DNA of 64,000 nt from Gemmatimonadales bacterium UBA2982 (GCA_002347035.1 DEAM01000026.1:29322-93321), one strand, 5' to 3'. Counted from the stretch's first letter, positions 28,571 to 38,236 are shown. A program made the numbers and translations. The notes: generated by a model from the sequence alone, not told the origin.

Positions 28571-29554
28571 ATGGTTGATACAAGTACTACAACTCTGAGC
28601 CAAGAGGCACGCCCTCCACTTGAACTTCTGGACCACCTTGTCCAGGAAGTTGAGAAAGTCTTCCACGGTAAGCGGGATGTTGTGCGACTCGCGCTTGCCG
28701 CCTTATTGGCTCGCGGACACATACTCTTCGAAGATGTACCAGGGGTAGGCAAAACTACTTTGTCCCACGCCCTCGCTAAGTCGCTCGGCATTGGGTTCCG
28801 AAGGATCCAATTCACCTCTGACCTCCTCCCGTCCGATGTTCTTGGCGTTTCAGTTTACAACCCTCAGACCTCCGCCTTCGAAACGAGGCCCGGGCCAATC
28901 TTCACGAACATCATTGTCGCCGATGAAATCAACCGTGCACCACCTCGAACCCAGAGCGGACTCCTGGAGGCAATGCAGGAGGGCACGGTAACCATTGACG
29001 ACCGCACGCTTGACCTTCCAAAGCCGTTTCTAGTGATGGCTACGCAGAATCCGCTTGAGCACCACGGCACATACCCGCTCCCGGAAAGTCAGCTCGACCG
29101 CTTTCTGATGCGGATCACAATCGGTTATCCCGGTGACAAGGCAGAAAGAAGGATCCTCACCGAAGCACACAGCACTGATCCGCTACTGGACCGACTTCAA
29201 GCTGTGCTATCGCCCCTGCAGGTGGTTCAACTCCAGGACCGTGTTGACGAGGTAGAGGTAGACCCGGCCATTGTGGACTACCTGATGGACATCGTGACCG
29301 CCACACGGACGTCGTCCAGACTCAGGATGGGTGTAAGCCCTCGCGGCAACATCGCGCTCTTTCGTGCAGCGCGAGCGTATGCCCTGACACAGGGGCGCAC
29401 CTACCTCGTCCCCGATGATGTTCGGAACCTCGTAGTGCCATGTCTAGCCCACCGGATTTTGCCGGCGGGCGCTTCAGGAACGACCCTAGACATCCACGAC
29501 GCAGCAGCAGGGATCCTCGAAACACTTCTGGAAGGGGTAGAGGCACCCGTGTGA
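28571..29554 (+). CDS. MoxR-family AAA+ ATPase
   Basis: A 327-residue ATPase of the MoxR proper branch. Walker A is FEDVPGVGKTTL near residues 53-64, Walker B is NIIVADEINRAPP near 114-126, and sensor 1 is VMATQNPLE near 155-163. The C-terminal lid ends in DVRNLVVPCLAHRI. MoxR proteins act as chaperones that install cofactors or assemble complexes, usually with a DUF58 and a VWA or transglutaminase partner. The next two genes overlap it in that order, a typical arrangement. No clear ribosome-binding site precedes the ATG at 28571. Confidence 0.93.
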   Translation: MVDTSTTTLSQEARPPLELLDHLVQEVEKVFHGKRDVVRLALAALLARGHILFEDVPGVGKTTLSHALAKSLGIGFRRIQFTSDLLPSDVLGVSVYNPQTSAFETRPGPIFTNIIVADEINRAPPRTQSGLLEAMQEGTVTIDDRTLDLPKPFLVMATQNPLEHHGTYPLPESQLDRFLMRITIGYPGDKAERRILTEAHSTDPLLDRLQAVLSPLQVVQLQDRVDEVEVDPAIVDYLMDIVTATRTSSRLRMGVSPRGNIALFRAARAYALTQGRTYLVPDDVRNLVVPCLAHRILPAGASGTTLDIHDAAAGILETLLEGVEAPV

Positions 29555-30633
29555 GGTGGAAACCCATCAGCTGGTTGAATCAGGCCGTAAACTGGCCCCA
29601 ATCGTGGAGCAGGACACGATTCACTAGCGGTGGACTGGCTTTCACTTTGGGAACCTTGGTAGTTGGTTTTGCCGCGCTGAATACTGGTAACAATCTCCTC
29701 TACCTATTGTTCGGTGCCATGCTTGGCTTCATCGCCGTTAGCGCACTGCTCTCCGGACACTCAATTCAGAAGCTCCAGATTGAGCGTAGCTTTCCACGAG
29801 GCGTCACAGTCGGACATGAGTTTTGTATGACCTACAAGGTCACCAACCGAAAGCGGTATCTCTCGAGTATGGCTCTTGAAATATCGGAGGCTGGACTTCC
29901 AGGCCGGGCTTTTGTGGCTAATGTGCAACCAAATGAGTTCGCATTCGCCCGCTCCCTAAATAACTTTGTCAAACGTGGCATCTACCCCCTCGGTACCACC
30001 ACACTTTCAAGCTCCTTTCCTTTTGGAATGTTTCAGAAGGTCCGTGACGTTGTAATCCCAGGGGAGATCATTGTTTGGCCACGGACCAATCGCGTAGTGC
30101 GGGACTCAGCCCTGGGTGACGGTCAACTCTCCAGTTCAGACGGGCCAACGCAGGGCGCACTGGGGATAAGGGGGGAGTACAGAAACCTCAGAGGCTACAG
30201 ACCTGGGGACGATCCCAACGATATTCACTGGCGCTCATCTGCTCGACTCGGGGAGCCAGTCATTCGAGAATATGAGCGCGACGGAGGGGAAACGCGCTGG
30301 ATCTGCCTCGACACAACAAGTGAAGCAGGCGATGCCTCTGAATTGGCCCTAGAAGTAACTGCGTCACTTGCGTCACAAGCCCTAGGCGCGCAGCAGCCAT
30401 TTGCCTTGGTAGCTGGAAGCTCTCTCCTTCAGCCAGGCGAGGGTGCTGGGCATCTCGAGCGCGCACTTGAAATTCTTGCCCGAATTGATTTTGGACCTGC
30501 AGAGCCAGCACCGCAGCCCCCTGTGAGGAGAGAGAGATGCCTTCTCGTCTCCGTACATCCGAGGTCGGGCTTCGGTAACACTTTTACTGTAGGCCCTGAT
30601 GGGCCCCCAAATCCACCGGGGTATGCGGCTTGA
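29551..30633 (+). CDS. DUF58 domain-containing protein
   Basis: A 360-residue membrane-anchored protein. Two helices lie near residues 26-45 and 49-66, followed by a beta-rich segment and the DUF58 core with GEYRNLRGYRPGDDPNDIHWRSSAR near 206-230 (quoted in parts: YRPGDD, IHWRSSAR). The C-terminal half resembles a degenerate VWA domain. The GTG at 29551 overlaps the moxR stop as GTGA, so it is translationally coupled; an in-frame ATG at 29440 lies deep inside moxR and is less likely. It probably works with the MoxR protein. Confidence 0.9.
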   Translation: MRWKPISWLNQAVNWPQSWSRTRFTSGGLAFTLGTLVVGFAALNTGNNLLYLLFGAMLGFIAVSALLSGHSIQKLQIERSFPRGVTVGHEFCMTYKVTNRKRYLSSMALEISEAGLPGRAFVANVQPNEFAFARSLNNFVKRGIYPLGTTTLSSSFPFGMFQKVRDVVIPGEIIVWPRTNRVVRDSALGDGQLSSSDGPTQGALGIRGEYRNLRGYRPGDDPNDIHWRSSARLGEPVIREYERDGGETRWICLDTTSEAGDASELALEVTASLASQALGAQQPFALVAGSSLLQPGEGAGHLERALEILARIDFGPAEPAPQPPVRRERCLLVSVHPRSGFGNTFTVGPDGPPNPPGYAA

Positions 30634-32633
30634 ACCTGCGGCCTCTCCACCGTCGACTGGCTATCCTCATGGGTATTGCTGGGGTCGTAGCATTCGCAGG
30701 AGGAGCAGGAGTCGAGCCGGCCTCCATATTTCTGACTGCCATTGCCCTCACTACAGCTCTTTTCTGGCAACCAAATCCAGAGCTGTCTGCCCGCCTGGAG
30801 CGTGTGTGGCTCTGCCTCGCAACATTGCTTGTCATCCGGGCGCTCTTTCACGTCTTCATCATTCGTGACGACGTCGTAATTCCCGTAGTAGACCTACTCT
30901 TCCTCTTGCTGGCTGCTGAGTCACTCCGCTCCCTCGATGCCCCCAATGACCTACGCCTCTACGCGCTGTCTTTCGCTCTCATCCTCGCTTCGACAGCGTA
31001 CCGGCCTGGAATCGTTTTTCTGGCAGCCTTTATCGCATACGTAGGACTCGCCACCGTAACACTCTTGGTCGGACACGTCCGCCGCACTGCCGAAAGGCAC
31101 AGCATCCGCAAGGTACCAATCGGGCCCAACTCGATCACGACAACCGCATTGTTGACGGGAACCATTTTCATCTCAACCTCCCTGGTCTTCATCACATTCC
31201 CGCGTGTCTCGCAAGGATGGACCGGGCGAGGTGGAGATTCAGAGACATCTATAGCAGGCTTCACCGATCAGATATCGATCGGAGAGCACGGCTCAACCAT
31301 CCTTGGTAACCCAGAGATCATACTCAGAGTAGAGTTCCCAAATGGACCGCCGGCCAACCTGGCGAACTTGCGCTGGAGAGGCCGTTCTTACGATCGGTTT
31401 GATGGTGTTAGGTGGACACGGTCTGCAGCGTTGCCACCCTTTGCCACACCACCCTCCTGGTACAACGAACGCTGGAGCAACGATGTCCTAGAGCAGAAGA
31501 TCTTCGCTGTCCCACTGGATGTGAGGGTGCTCTTCGCGCTCCACCCAGCTTTCGGAATCACCACGGAGAGCAGAATTCAACCCCTTTTTGACAACGCGGG
31601 CGACCTCGTTTATTGGGGCTCTGGAGCACCAGTTTACACTGCCTACTCACCTGCAGCCCCTCCCCCTGTAGATGAGTTGAGAGTCCCAACCCGTGGTTAC
31701 ACCCCCTCCAACCGACACTACCTACAGTTACCGGATTTGGAAGAACGCATCAGGCTGCTGGCTGACTTAATCACTGCAAATGCGGACAATCGCTATGACC
31801 GTGCAGTGGCTATCCGTGACTGGCTGCACACCTTCCAATATACAAGGGTACTGCCCTCTAGTGCGGACGAGACGAGCTTAGAACATTTCCTCTTTGAGCG
31901 GAAAGCAGGCCACTGTGAGTACTTCAGCACCGCCATGGTCGTCCTACTCAGAAGCATCGGAATCCACGCTCGAAATGTGAACGGCTTCCTCGGCGGAGAA
32001 TGGAATCGAGTCGGCAACTATCTCGTGGTGACTCAGAACGAAGCTCACTCCTGGGTCGAAGTCTGGTTCCCAGAATACGGTTGGGTAGCGTTTGACCCAA
32101 CTCCTTCAGGAATAGGGCAAGGCGAAGTTCCCACGTCATGGTATTGGCCCGGCCGCGTCTTCCTTGATGGCCTGCAACATCGTTGGAACCATTGGGTTCT
32201 AAACTATAGTGTTGATGAACAGGCAGGGATCTTCGCAAGCCTTAGGGGCTTGAGCCAACCGGAAGGGCGTCAGGATAATGCCGCAGTTGACCAAGATAAC
32301 AACAGTTATTGGGACATATTGCTCCTGGTATTGCTCCTGGCTGCTGGGTACTACTGGGCACGTGGGGTTCAGCCACAGCATACACCCGCAACCTCAATAT
32401 ACCTGCAACTTCGGTCAGCCTCTTCAAGAGCAGGGCTAGAGGTTGGCCCGAGCACGACCCCACACACCCTTGTCGAGAAAATACGCAGCAAGAAGTCAGC
32501 GGCGGTTCACCCTGCTGAACAAGTAGTGGATCTCTACTTACGGGCTCGCTATGGTAAAGAAGATCTAGACCAGTCCGAGTTGCACGAGATGAAGGAAGCG
32601 CTCGGTATCGCCAGCAAAAGACTGAAGGCCTGA
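30630..32633 (+). CDS. TgpA-like membrane transglutaminase (DUF3488/transglutaminase/DUF4129)
   Basis: A 667-residue protein with several N-terminal helices (about residues 10-195), a periplasmic transglutaminase-like domain and one helix near 558-575, then a short cytoplasmic DUF4129-like tail. The cysteine-protease-type triad is intact: C429 in GHCEYF, H473 in EAHSWVEV and D489 in FDPTPS. It begins with TTG, overlapping the DUF58 stop (TTGA). TgpA of Pseudomonas is essential, but its substrate is not settled. Here it completes the MoxR-DUF58-transglutaminase unit. Confidence 0.92.
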   Translation: MNLRPLHRRLAILMGIAGVVAFAGGAGVEPASIFLTAIALTTALFWQPNPELSARLERVWLCLATLLVIRALFHVFIIRDDVVIPVVDLLFLLLAAESLRSLDAPNDLRLYALSFALILASTAYRPGIVFLAAFIAYVGLATVTLLVGHVRRTAERHSIRKVPIGPNSITTTALLTGTIFISTSLVFITFPRVSQGWTGRGGDSETSIAGFTDQISIGEHGSTILGNPEIILRVEFPNGPPANLANLRWRGRSYDRFDGVRWTRSAALPPFATPPSWYNERWSNDVLEQKIFAVPLDVRVLFALHPAFGITTESRIQPLFDNAGDLVYWGSGAPVYTAYSPAAPPPVDELRVPTRGYTPSNRHYLQLPDLEERIRLLADLITANADNRYDRAVAIRDWLHTFQYTRVLPSSADETSLEHFLFERKAGHCEYFSTAMVVLLRSIGIHARNVNGFLGGEWNRVGNYLVVTQNEAHSWVEVWFPEYGWVAFDPTPSGIGQGEVPTSWYWPGRVFLDGLQHRWNHWVLNYSVDEQAGIFASLRGLSQPEGRQDNAAVDQDNNSYWDILLLVLLLAAGYYWARGVQPQHTPATSIYLQLRSASSRAGLEVGPSTTPHTLVEKIRSKKSAAVHPAEQVVDLYLRARYGKEDLDQSELHEMKEALGIASKRLKA

Positions 32634-32717
32634 GCTTGAGGCCGCACCAACTACTGGGTGTAGTCAGGCACCCTGACTGCCTATTGTGCGAACATTAGTT
32701 CAAGACGGCCGAATCAA

Positions 32718-32999
32718 ATGCCCAACCAAGGTTCTGGACTACACATCGCCACCTTCCCACACGAGGGCTGCATTTGGGATGCCTACCTCGAGTTTCATGA
32801 AGAGCATCATCGTCCTCGCCGCTACCTAGGTCGACTGAGGTTTGACCGAGCAGGCACAGGTGAGGGCACAGGGTCCGCTCAGACTGCAGTAATCTTTATC
32901 GAACATAGCTATGAGGAAGCGGTTGCTAAGGCCAAGGCGATGGACGAACGGCAACTAGAAGCGCTACTCCGTTCATCTCTGCCGGACGCAAACGGTTAG
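32718..32999 (+). CDS. Hypothetical 93-residue protein
   Basis: A small, soluble, acidic protein that I cannot assign. It has a Trp-rich start (HEGCIWDAYLEF), a basic middle (EEHHRPRRYLGRLRF) and a helical end (SYEEAVAKAKAMDERQLEALLRSSLP). The composition looks coding, and it sits 84 bases after the transglutaminase gene on the same strand. No clear ribosome-binding site precedes the ATG. A short hairpin (AGTCAGG at 32662-32668 with its complement) lies between the two genes but has no T-run. Confidence 0.6.
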   Translation: MPNQGSGLHIATFPHEGCIWDAYLEFHEEHHRPRRYLGRLRFDRAGTGEGTGSAQTAVIFIEHSYEEAVAKAKAMDERQLEALLRSSLPDANG

Positions 33000-33055
33000 C
33001 CGGCCCGGCAGCCGTTCATGTTCATCTGCTGACACGAAACTATGACCAACATCCC

Positions 33056-34306
33056 TTAAGCTTCGCGCAACCACCTCCAAAGCTCAGGCAAAGTCGGTCG
33101 TTTCCCAGTCATAAGGATTCCGGCCTTGTAGATGCGGCCCGCTAACCAGGCAATCCCGAAGACAGAAAGGACCATCAGGATAAACGAAAGCCCAACCTGC
33201 CAAACCGGCACCACCCCTGTGGCCACACGGGCCCACATCAAGATTGGCGAAAACAAGGGAAACAGTGACAAGCCGGTAGACGCTGCAGTCGTGGGACCCT
33301 GAATAACAGGTACAACCATTAAGATCGGGACCAGGAGAAGCATGATCATAGGTAACTGGGCTTGTTGGGCCTCTTGATCGGTGCTGCACATCGCCCCGAG
33401 AGCGGCGTAGAGTCCGGAGTACATGAGGTATCCAAGTACGAAGAAGCCCACGAATAATGCCCATAGCCCCGGACCCGGTAGGACTTCACTGAGGTTTTCT
33501 AGTTCAGGCAGCCCATACCGTCCCGAGAGTGAAAGTGGAATGCCTGCAGCAACCAGAAGGGTTACTGAACAGATCCACACCAGTATTTGGGTCATGCTGA
33601 CAGCCCAAACCCCGAGGATCTTCCCAAGCATTAGGTGCCAGGGTTCCATCGAAGACAGGATCAGTTCGACTACCCGACTCGCTTTCTCGTCTAGAGTCGC
33701 TCGCATCACGGCACTCGCGTAGATAAGGATGACCATGTAGAGCAAAAAAGCGCCGCCGTACGCGATCCAAAACTCCGTCCCGTTCTCATAGGTACTGGAT
33801 TCATCAATCACGTCTACCGAGAGCGTCCCACCCTGGAGAAGGGCTGCGGCGTCAGCATCACTTCGCCCTAGATGGTATTCGAGTGCAGCCTCACTGATGG
33901 CACTCCTGATCGTTAATAGCCGGAGTGGCGACTCACCGGTAACAGAGTAGAGTCGGGCCTCACCTGTAGAGAGTGTCATTCCATCAAGCACTAGGAAGCC
34001 ACCGAGGGCTCTAGTCTCTATTTCGGCCATCAATGCTTCAGGGGCGCCCTCTTCCCAGACCTCAGTACGGACAACCCAACCGGCTTGCTCTAGAGCTCGT
34101 GCAACTGGCTCCGACAAAACGTTTGTCTCATCAACAACGGCGATTGTCGTCCTACTGTCTTCACTTCTGTCAGTCAAAAAGACGGTTACTACAATGAGTA
34201 GAGCCATAATGAATGGACCACCCACGGTAGCTACGGCAAACCACTTCGAATGCACTCTTTGTATGTACTCGCGGCGCCAGACCGCCCATACGTTGCGCCA
34301 CATCAT
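33056..34306 (-). CDS. ABC-2 type export permease, NatB-like
   Basis: A 416-residue inner-membrane permease. One helix lies near residues 24-46, then a large extracytoplasmic domain (about 50-180), then five or more helices from about 183 to the end. A motif TLDEKASRVVELILSSM (residues 212-228) is typical of the NatB/ABC-2 family. It would export sodium ions, a drug or another solute; the substrate is unknown. Its ATG overlaps the stop of the ATPase gene by four bases, so the two form one exporter. Confidence 0.9.
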   Translation of the reverse strand: MMWRNVWAVWRREYIQRVHSKWFAVATVGGPFIMALLIVVTVFLTDRSEDSRTTIAVVDETNVLSEPVARALEQAGWVVRTEVWEEGAPEALMAEIETRALGGFLVLDGMTLSTGEARLYSVTGESPLRLLTIRSAISEAALEYHLGRSDADAAALLQGGTLSVDVIDESSTYENGTEFWIAYGGAFLLYMVILIYASAVMRATLDEKASRVVELILSSMEPWHLMLGKILGVWAVSMTQILVWICSVTLLVAAGIPLSLSGRYGLPELENLSEVLPGPGLWALFVGFFVLGYLMYSGLYAALGAMCSTDQEAQQAQLPMIMLLLVPILMVVPVIQGPTTAASTGLSLFPLFSPILMWARVATGVVPVWQVGLSFILMVLSVFGIAWLAGRIYKAGILMTGKRPTLPELWRWLREA

Positions 34307-35268
34307 ATCGTTGCCGACACACCGCTCTCCGACACAGCCAAGTCTTCAACCATGCCGGAGCCCACATGACGCACAAAAATATCGTGCAGTCGGGGCTCAA
34401 TTAGCTCGAAGCGAAAGATATTCGCCCCAGATTGAAGCCCTCGCTTCAAGAGCTCCCGATGATCCGCACCATCTGCTAGAAGCACTTCGGTAGTTCCGTT
34501 CGATTCCTTGGTCCCGACAATGTCTGCTCCTCTCAGCCACTCATCCGACCCTTCAAAATCGATGGCCACTAAACCTTTTGTTTCTGCTGCCTTCAGCTCT
34601 CTGAGATCGCCTTCCAAGACCTTTCTGGAATTAGAGATCAGACACACTCTCTCACAAAGTCTCTCTGCCTGGTCCATGAGGTGAGTGGAAAACACGACCG
34701 TCGCCCCGTTTCTTTGGAGGTCAAGCACAATCTCCTCGAGAGTGTCTTGATTCATTGGATCAAGCCCACTGAAGGGTTCATCCAGAATCAGCAATTCAGG
34801 CTTGTGAATGACAGCGCTAATTAACTGGATCTTTTGTTGCATTCCCCGTGAGAGATCCTCCAACTTCTTATCTGCCCAATCGGTTAGTTCCAGACGCTCG
34901 AGCCACTCAAGAGCGCTCCTCCTACCATCTGCCTTCTGCATGCCTCGGATCTCAGAAAGAAAAAGGATGAAGTCAAGACACTTCATCTTTCGGTAGACGC
35001 CTCGCTCTTCGGGGAGGTATCCAATCCGTGCCCTTTGAGTTTCTACGGCGTCCGCGCCAAACACTGAAACAGAGCCCTCGTCAGGGTGCAAGATACCCAT
35101 AACCATGCGCATTATCGTCGTTTTTCCCGATCCGTTCAGCCCGAGGAGGCCACAGGTGACACCACGGGGCACAGCTAAATCAAAGTTCGATACAGCCACC
35201 TGGTTAGCGAAGCGCTTCGTTACACCGTTAAGGCTCAGCGCGAAGCCATTTTCGCTCATACTACCCAC
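34303..35268 (-). CDS. ABC transporter ATP-binding protein, NatA-like
   Basis: A 321-residue ATPase with Walker A GLNGSGKTT near residues 44-52, signature LSRGMQQKIQLISAV near 139-153 (SRG in place of SGG, as in this subfamily) and Walker B LLILDEPFSGLDP. The C-terminal 100 residues form the DUF4162-like extension seen in NatA-type exporters. It is the first gene of the pair and diverges from the AbrB-fold gene. An inverted repeat (TCACGTC at 35317-35323 with its complement) lies about 50-70 bases upstream. Confidence 0.92.
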   Translation of the reverse strand: MGSMSENGFALSLNGVTKRFANQVAVSNFDLAVPRGVTCGLLGLNGSGKTTIMRMVMGILHPDEGSVSVFGADAVETQRARIGYLPEERGVYRKMKCLDFILFLSEIRGMQKADGRRSALEWLERLELTDWADKKLEDLSRGMQQKIQLISAVIHKPELLILDEPFSGLDPMNQDTLEEIVLDLQRNGATVVFSTHLMDQAERLCERVCLISNSRKVLEGDLRELKAAETKGLVAIDFEGSDEWLRGADIVGTKESNGTTEVLLADGADHRELLKRGLQSGANIFRFELIEPRLHDIFVRHVGSGMVEDLAVSESGVSATI

Positions 35269-35424
35269 TCCTCTTGAGCCAAATACTTGCCCTTCTAGCC
35301 TAAGGGATTAAACACTCACGTCATGGAGAGACGTGAATGATTCTTAAACTCGCAGGGGTCCGTACCCGGCGTTTGACGGATCGTTTAGATTATGCGGCCG
35401 TAGTGAGAAAGACGAGGAGAGGTT

Positions 35425-35619
35425 ATGGCCATCTATCGTACGCTCTACTACACCGACGTGGTGGTCGGCGTCGGTGGCCGTATGACGATACCCCAGGATA
35501 TGCGTGAAGACCTCGGGATCGACGAGGGAGATTCGCTGACTGTCAGGGTAGAAGAAAACCCCAGAGGCGGACGCCAAATGGTAGTTTGGCGTGCTGAGCA
35601 ACAGCCTCAAGAAGAGTAA
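35425..35619 (+). CDS. AbrB/MazE/SpoVT-fold DNA-binding protein
   Basis: A 64-residue protein with one swapped-hairpin beta-barrel domain. The pattern VGGRMTIPQDMREDLGIDEGDSLTV (quoted in parts: GRMTIPQDMRE, LGIDEGDSLTV) is diagnostic. The tail is Gln/Glu-rich. Such proteins are dimeric transcription regulators or antitoxins; no toxin gene (PIN, MazF) adjoins it. A GAGGAGAGG precedes the ATG. It converges with luxC, eight bases away. Confidence 0.88.
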   Translation: MAIYRTLYYTDVVVGVGGRMTIPQDMREDLGIDEGDSLTVRVEENPRGGRQMVVWRAEQQPQEE

Positions 35620-35626
35620 GGGTCCA

Positions 35627-37027
35627 CTAGCTGCTTTCCAGATCCACCCACCGCACCAAGTCCAACAGGGGACCTCCCCCGTCATGGTGCCACCAGGGCG
35701 GAGGAAACGGAACAGAGGAGAATGGGGACACCCGTGAGACACCCGCGTGAGCCAATTCTCGACTGAGATCTCTTAGCCGAGCCCCCAGCCCAATAACGCC
35801 AACCGTTTGCAGATGGGGGCCATGGGGTGCTAAGAAGACGGGCAGCTCAGAGGCGTCCTCGATCGAACACACCCTAATAACTCGACCCACAGACGATACC
35901 ATCGGTCCCACTTCTGCTTGATATATTACCGTCCAAGACGCATCTCCCCCGTGTAAGACTTCAATGCTGGCCCTATTGTGCATCATCTCTGCCGTGCCCC
36001 GGATCTGGTGAAGAGTCGACGACTCATGCACCTGCAAGTGCCCGCCGGGAAGGACGACTTCAAGCCGCTCGAAAGCAGCAGCAAGGGCCTGGGCGAATGC
36101 CTTAGGTGAGCAGGCCCCTCCTTTCTCTGTGAATACCACTTGTGGAGACACACAGCCCCGTTGGTCAAAGAACCCAATCGAGCGAGCTACTGCGTCAGCT
36201 ACCTGGTCCACCTCGGCATCGGCATATGCGTCTCTCCCAACTACTCCGACTGAAATGCGATGGTGGTAGCTAATGAATCTCGCAGTGACCGGTGTACGAT
36301 TACGGAGATCGCCAACAGTCTCATCCGAGCCATAGACTGTAACCACCTCCGCCTTCTCTAGAGCCAAGTCTACAACGCTATCATTCCTTCCATCCCAGTA
36401 AACGACTGCGAGAGCATCAGCAAGTGCAGGGTCTACCTCACGAAGAGCTCGCGCGAACAAGACCGGTAGCACACAGTCTCCCCTGCCCGGCTTCAATAGC
36501 GTTGGAGAGCGAACCAAAAGGCTCCTGATAAGCGCATTCACGCTTACCCCGGGCACGGTTCCAGCAACAACCTGAACTGTGAGCTTAGGCCCCACGGCCA
36601 TTACCTCACGTCCGCCCCTAAGTAAGAATCCGTTGAGCACCTCAGGGTCGACCAACTCCTTGTGAAGGAGGAGAGACAGTCGATCCTCAGTCCAGTCTGT
36701 CGCCATGCCATCTAAAACTGCACGGGCCATCTGAGGGGACAGACCTGACGTTGACGGAAGTAGCTCTAACGCTTCCAACCTGAAAAGGTTGCCTCTCTCT
36801 AGAAAGCACTCCCCGGCTCGACCAAGGATGGCCGCAATCTCTGAAGGAGTTCTGGCTAGGAGATCCCGACGAGTTGCCAAGAGCCTGTCAGCCAACTCTG
36901 AGATCCATAGCTCTGTCAAATCCGGAACGCATAACCTGACATCAGCATCCAGATGCAAGGATCTGGCATCCAACGGCAGAGAAACACCTTTCGGTAACGC
37001 AAAACCCTCAAAGCTTCGAAGCATCAC
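35627..37027 (-). CDS. LuxC-like acyl-CoA/acyl-protein reductase
   Basis: A 466-residue aldehyde-dehydrogenase-fold enzyme of the LuxC family. The catalytic cysteine is C292 in FFDQRGCVSPQ. The nucleotide-binding part includes VVAGTVPGVSVNALIRSLL near residues 151-169 and SPTLLKPGRGD near 173-183. In luminous bacteria LuxC reduces an acyl group delivered by LuxE to a long-chain aldehyde using NADPH. No luxA, luxB or luxD is here, so light production is not suggested. It overlaps the luxE homologue by four bases. The product may be an aldehyde for lipid or secondary metabolism; that is inference. Confidence 0.9.
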   Translation of the reverse strand: MMLRSFEGFALPKGVSLPLDARSLHLDADVRLCVPDLTELWISELADRLLATRRDLLARTPSEIAAILGRAGECFLERGNLFRLEALELLPSTSGLSPQMARAVLDGMATDWTEDRLSLLLHKELVDPEVLNGFLLRGGREVMAVGPKLTVQVVAGTVPGVSVNALIRSLLVRSPTLLKPGRGDCVLPVLFARALREVDPALADALAVVYWDGRNDSVVDLALEKAEVVTVYGSDETVGDLRNRTPVTARFISYHHRISVGVVGRDAYADAEVDQVADAVARSIGFFDQRGCVSPQVVFTEKGGACSPKAFAQALAAAFERLEVVLPGGHLQVHESSTLHQIRGTAEMMHNRASIEVLHGGDASWTVIYQAEVGPMVSSVGRVIRVCSIEDASELPVFLAPHGPHLQTVGVIGLGARLRDLSRELAHAGVSRVSPFSSVPFPPPWWHHDGGGPLLDLVRWVDLESS

Positions 37028-38148
37028 GGGGTGTTGGCAGCCGACATCAGTTCATCCATCGCCCGTGAGCAGCCTCGAGGCTCTGCTCCAAGAACCCGGC
37101 CGACCAGTTGGACTCTTCCTTCAATAACCGACCCCACGTCTTCAGTCAGGATATGACAGATCGATCCGACATTTGCGAGGTCAAAAAAGGCCAACAGGCC
37201 TTCCTCACCTGGCGGAAGACCCTCTAACGTCAATGGGTCGAGTGCTCGCACCCGTAGCCAAGGTGGCGCAACATGGGTTCCAGCAGCCTCAGGTCCTTCC
37301 TTCAACACGGGCTCATACATTTGTGAAAGCAGTTCAGTCATGCCGTACTCGTTGACCACCCTGTCGGTAGGAATTCCAGTTACGTCGAATAACCTTTGTC
37401 GTAGCTCGTCCCTCGTTGTCTGGCGGCTAGAACTCTTGAAACCCCCGGTCTCCATGATCCGACTGCCGATCGGCAGGGGTGGATGAACGCCTTCTTTTAA
37501 GAGGTCGATCAAATGCAAAAAAGAGAGTGCAGTGCCGACTATCAGTACCGGCTCACCCGCATCTGACACAGTACGCATTAGAGATCGCACCATTGTCCTA
37601 TCTAGTTCACCTCGAGCACCAACGAGCCAGTGGGACTCCGTGGCAAACTGATCAACTACTACTTCAACCATGTAAGAGAGTGATGAGTCAGGCACTGCTC
37701 GAGGTGGTGGGATGAGGGACAGGACTCGAATCCGCTCAGTGTCAGCCATCACATACTTTCTAAACGGCGGCACCAATGAAGCTCGGTAAAGAGCTAAGCT
37801 ACGTACGAGATGTCGCCCCCGCCGCTGCTTCCCAAGACTGGTGCCACTCGTACGGAAAACAACCTCTGCCTTTTCCGCCACGAGATCTATGAACTTGAAG
37901 GCAGTAGTTGGTACTGCAGGAACCTCTGTCCATCGATGCACGGAAGATGGTGTGGTGCCCCTACCCTCACAAAAGCGCCTGTACGGAACGATAGAATGGA
38001 ATTGTTCAGCGAACGCCTCCAGGGCTAATGAATTGAAAACGTCCTCCGGCCACGAAGACATCCCTCCTGACCTTAACCGCTGCTCAAGCTCTTTAATCAG
38101 TTCAGCCACAATAAGACGGTAAGAAGTGTTAGTTATATGTTTAAACAT
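37024..38148 (-). CDS. LuxE-like acyl-protein synthetase (adenylating)
   Basis: A 374-residue member of the adenylate-forming LuxE family. Visible motifs are FRTSGTSLGKQRRGRH near residues 93-108 (the phosphate-binding loop) and NEYGMTELLSQ near 262-272. It should activate a fatty acid with ATP and pass it as a thioester to the LuxC partner. It begins at ATG 38148, divergent from the DUF5916 gene with an 88-base gap. The pair forms a compact fatty-acid reductase unit without the luxD thioesterase. Confidence 0.88.
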   Translation of the reverse strand: MFKHITNTSYRLIVAELIKELEQRLRSGGMSSWPEDVFNSLALEAFAEQFHSIVPYRRFCEGRGTTPSSVHRWTEVPAVPTTAFKFIDLVAEKAEVVFRTSGTSLGKQRRGRHLVRSLALYRASLVPPFRKYVMADTERIRVLSLIPPPRAVPDSSLSYMVEVVVDQFATESHWLVGARGELDRTMVRSLMRTVSDAGEPVLIVGTALSFLHLIDLLKEGVHPPLPIGSRIMETGGFKSSSRQTTRDELRQRLFDVTGIPTDRVVNEYGMTELLSQMYEPVLKEGPEAAGTHVAPPWLRVRALDPLTLEGLPPGEEGLLAFFDLANVGSICHILTEDVGSVIEGRVQLVGRVLGAEPRGCSRAMDELMSAANTP

Positions 38149-38236
38149 TGGACCCGGTGATGCATCTTATCACGTGTCACTCTAACCAGAACCTAGTCCT
38201 AATACTCTTACAGAGCCGCACTCCATCCACAAACTT

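Noticed and set aside
32662..32678. Terminator after the transglutaminase gene.
   Set aside because: The seven-pair hairpin has no T-run on either side; it may be chance.
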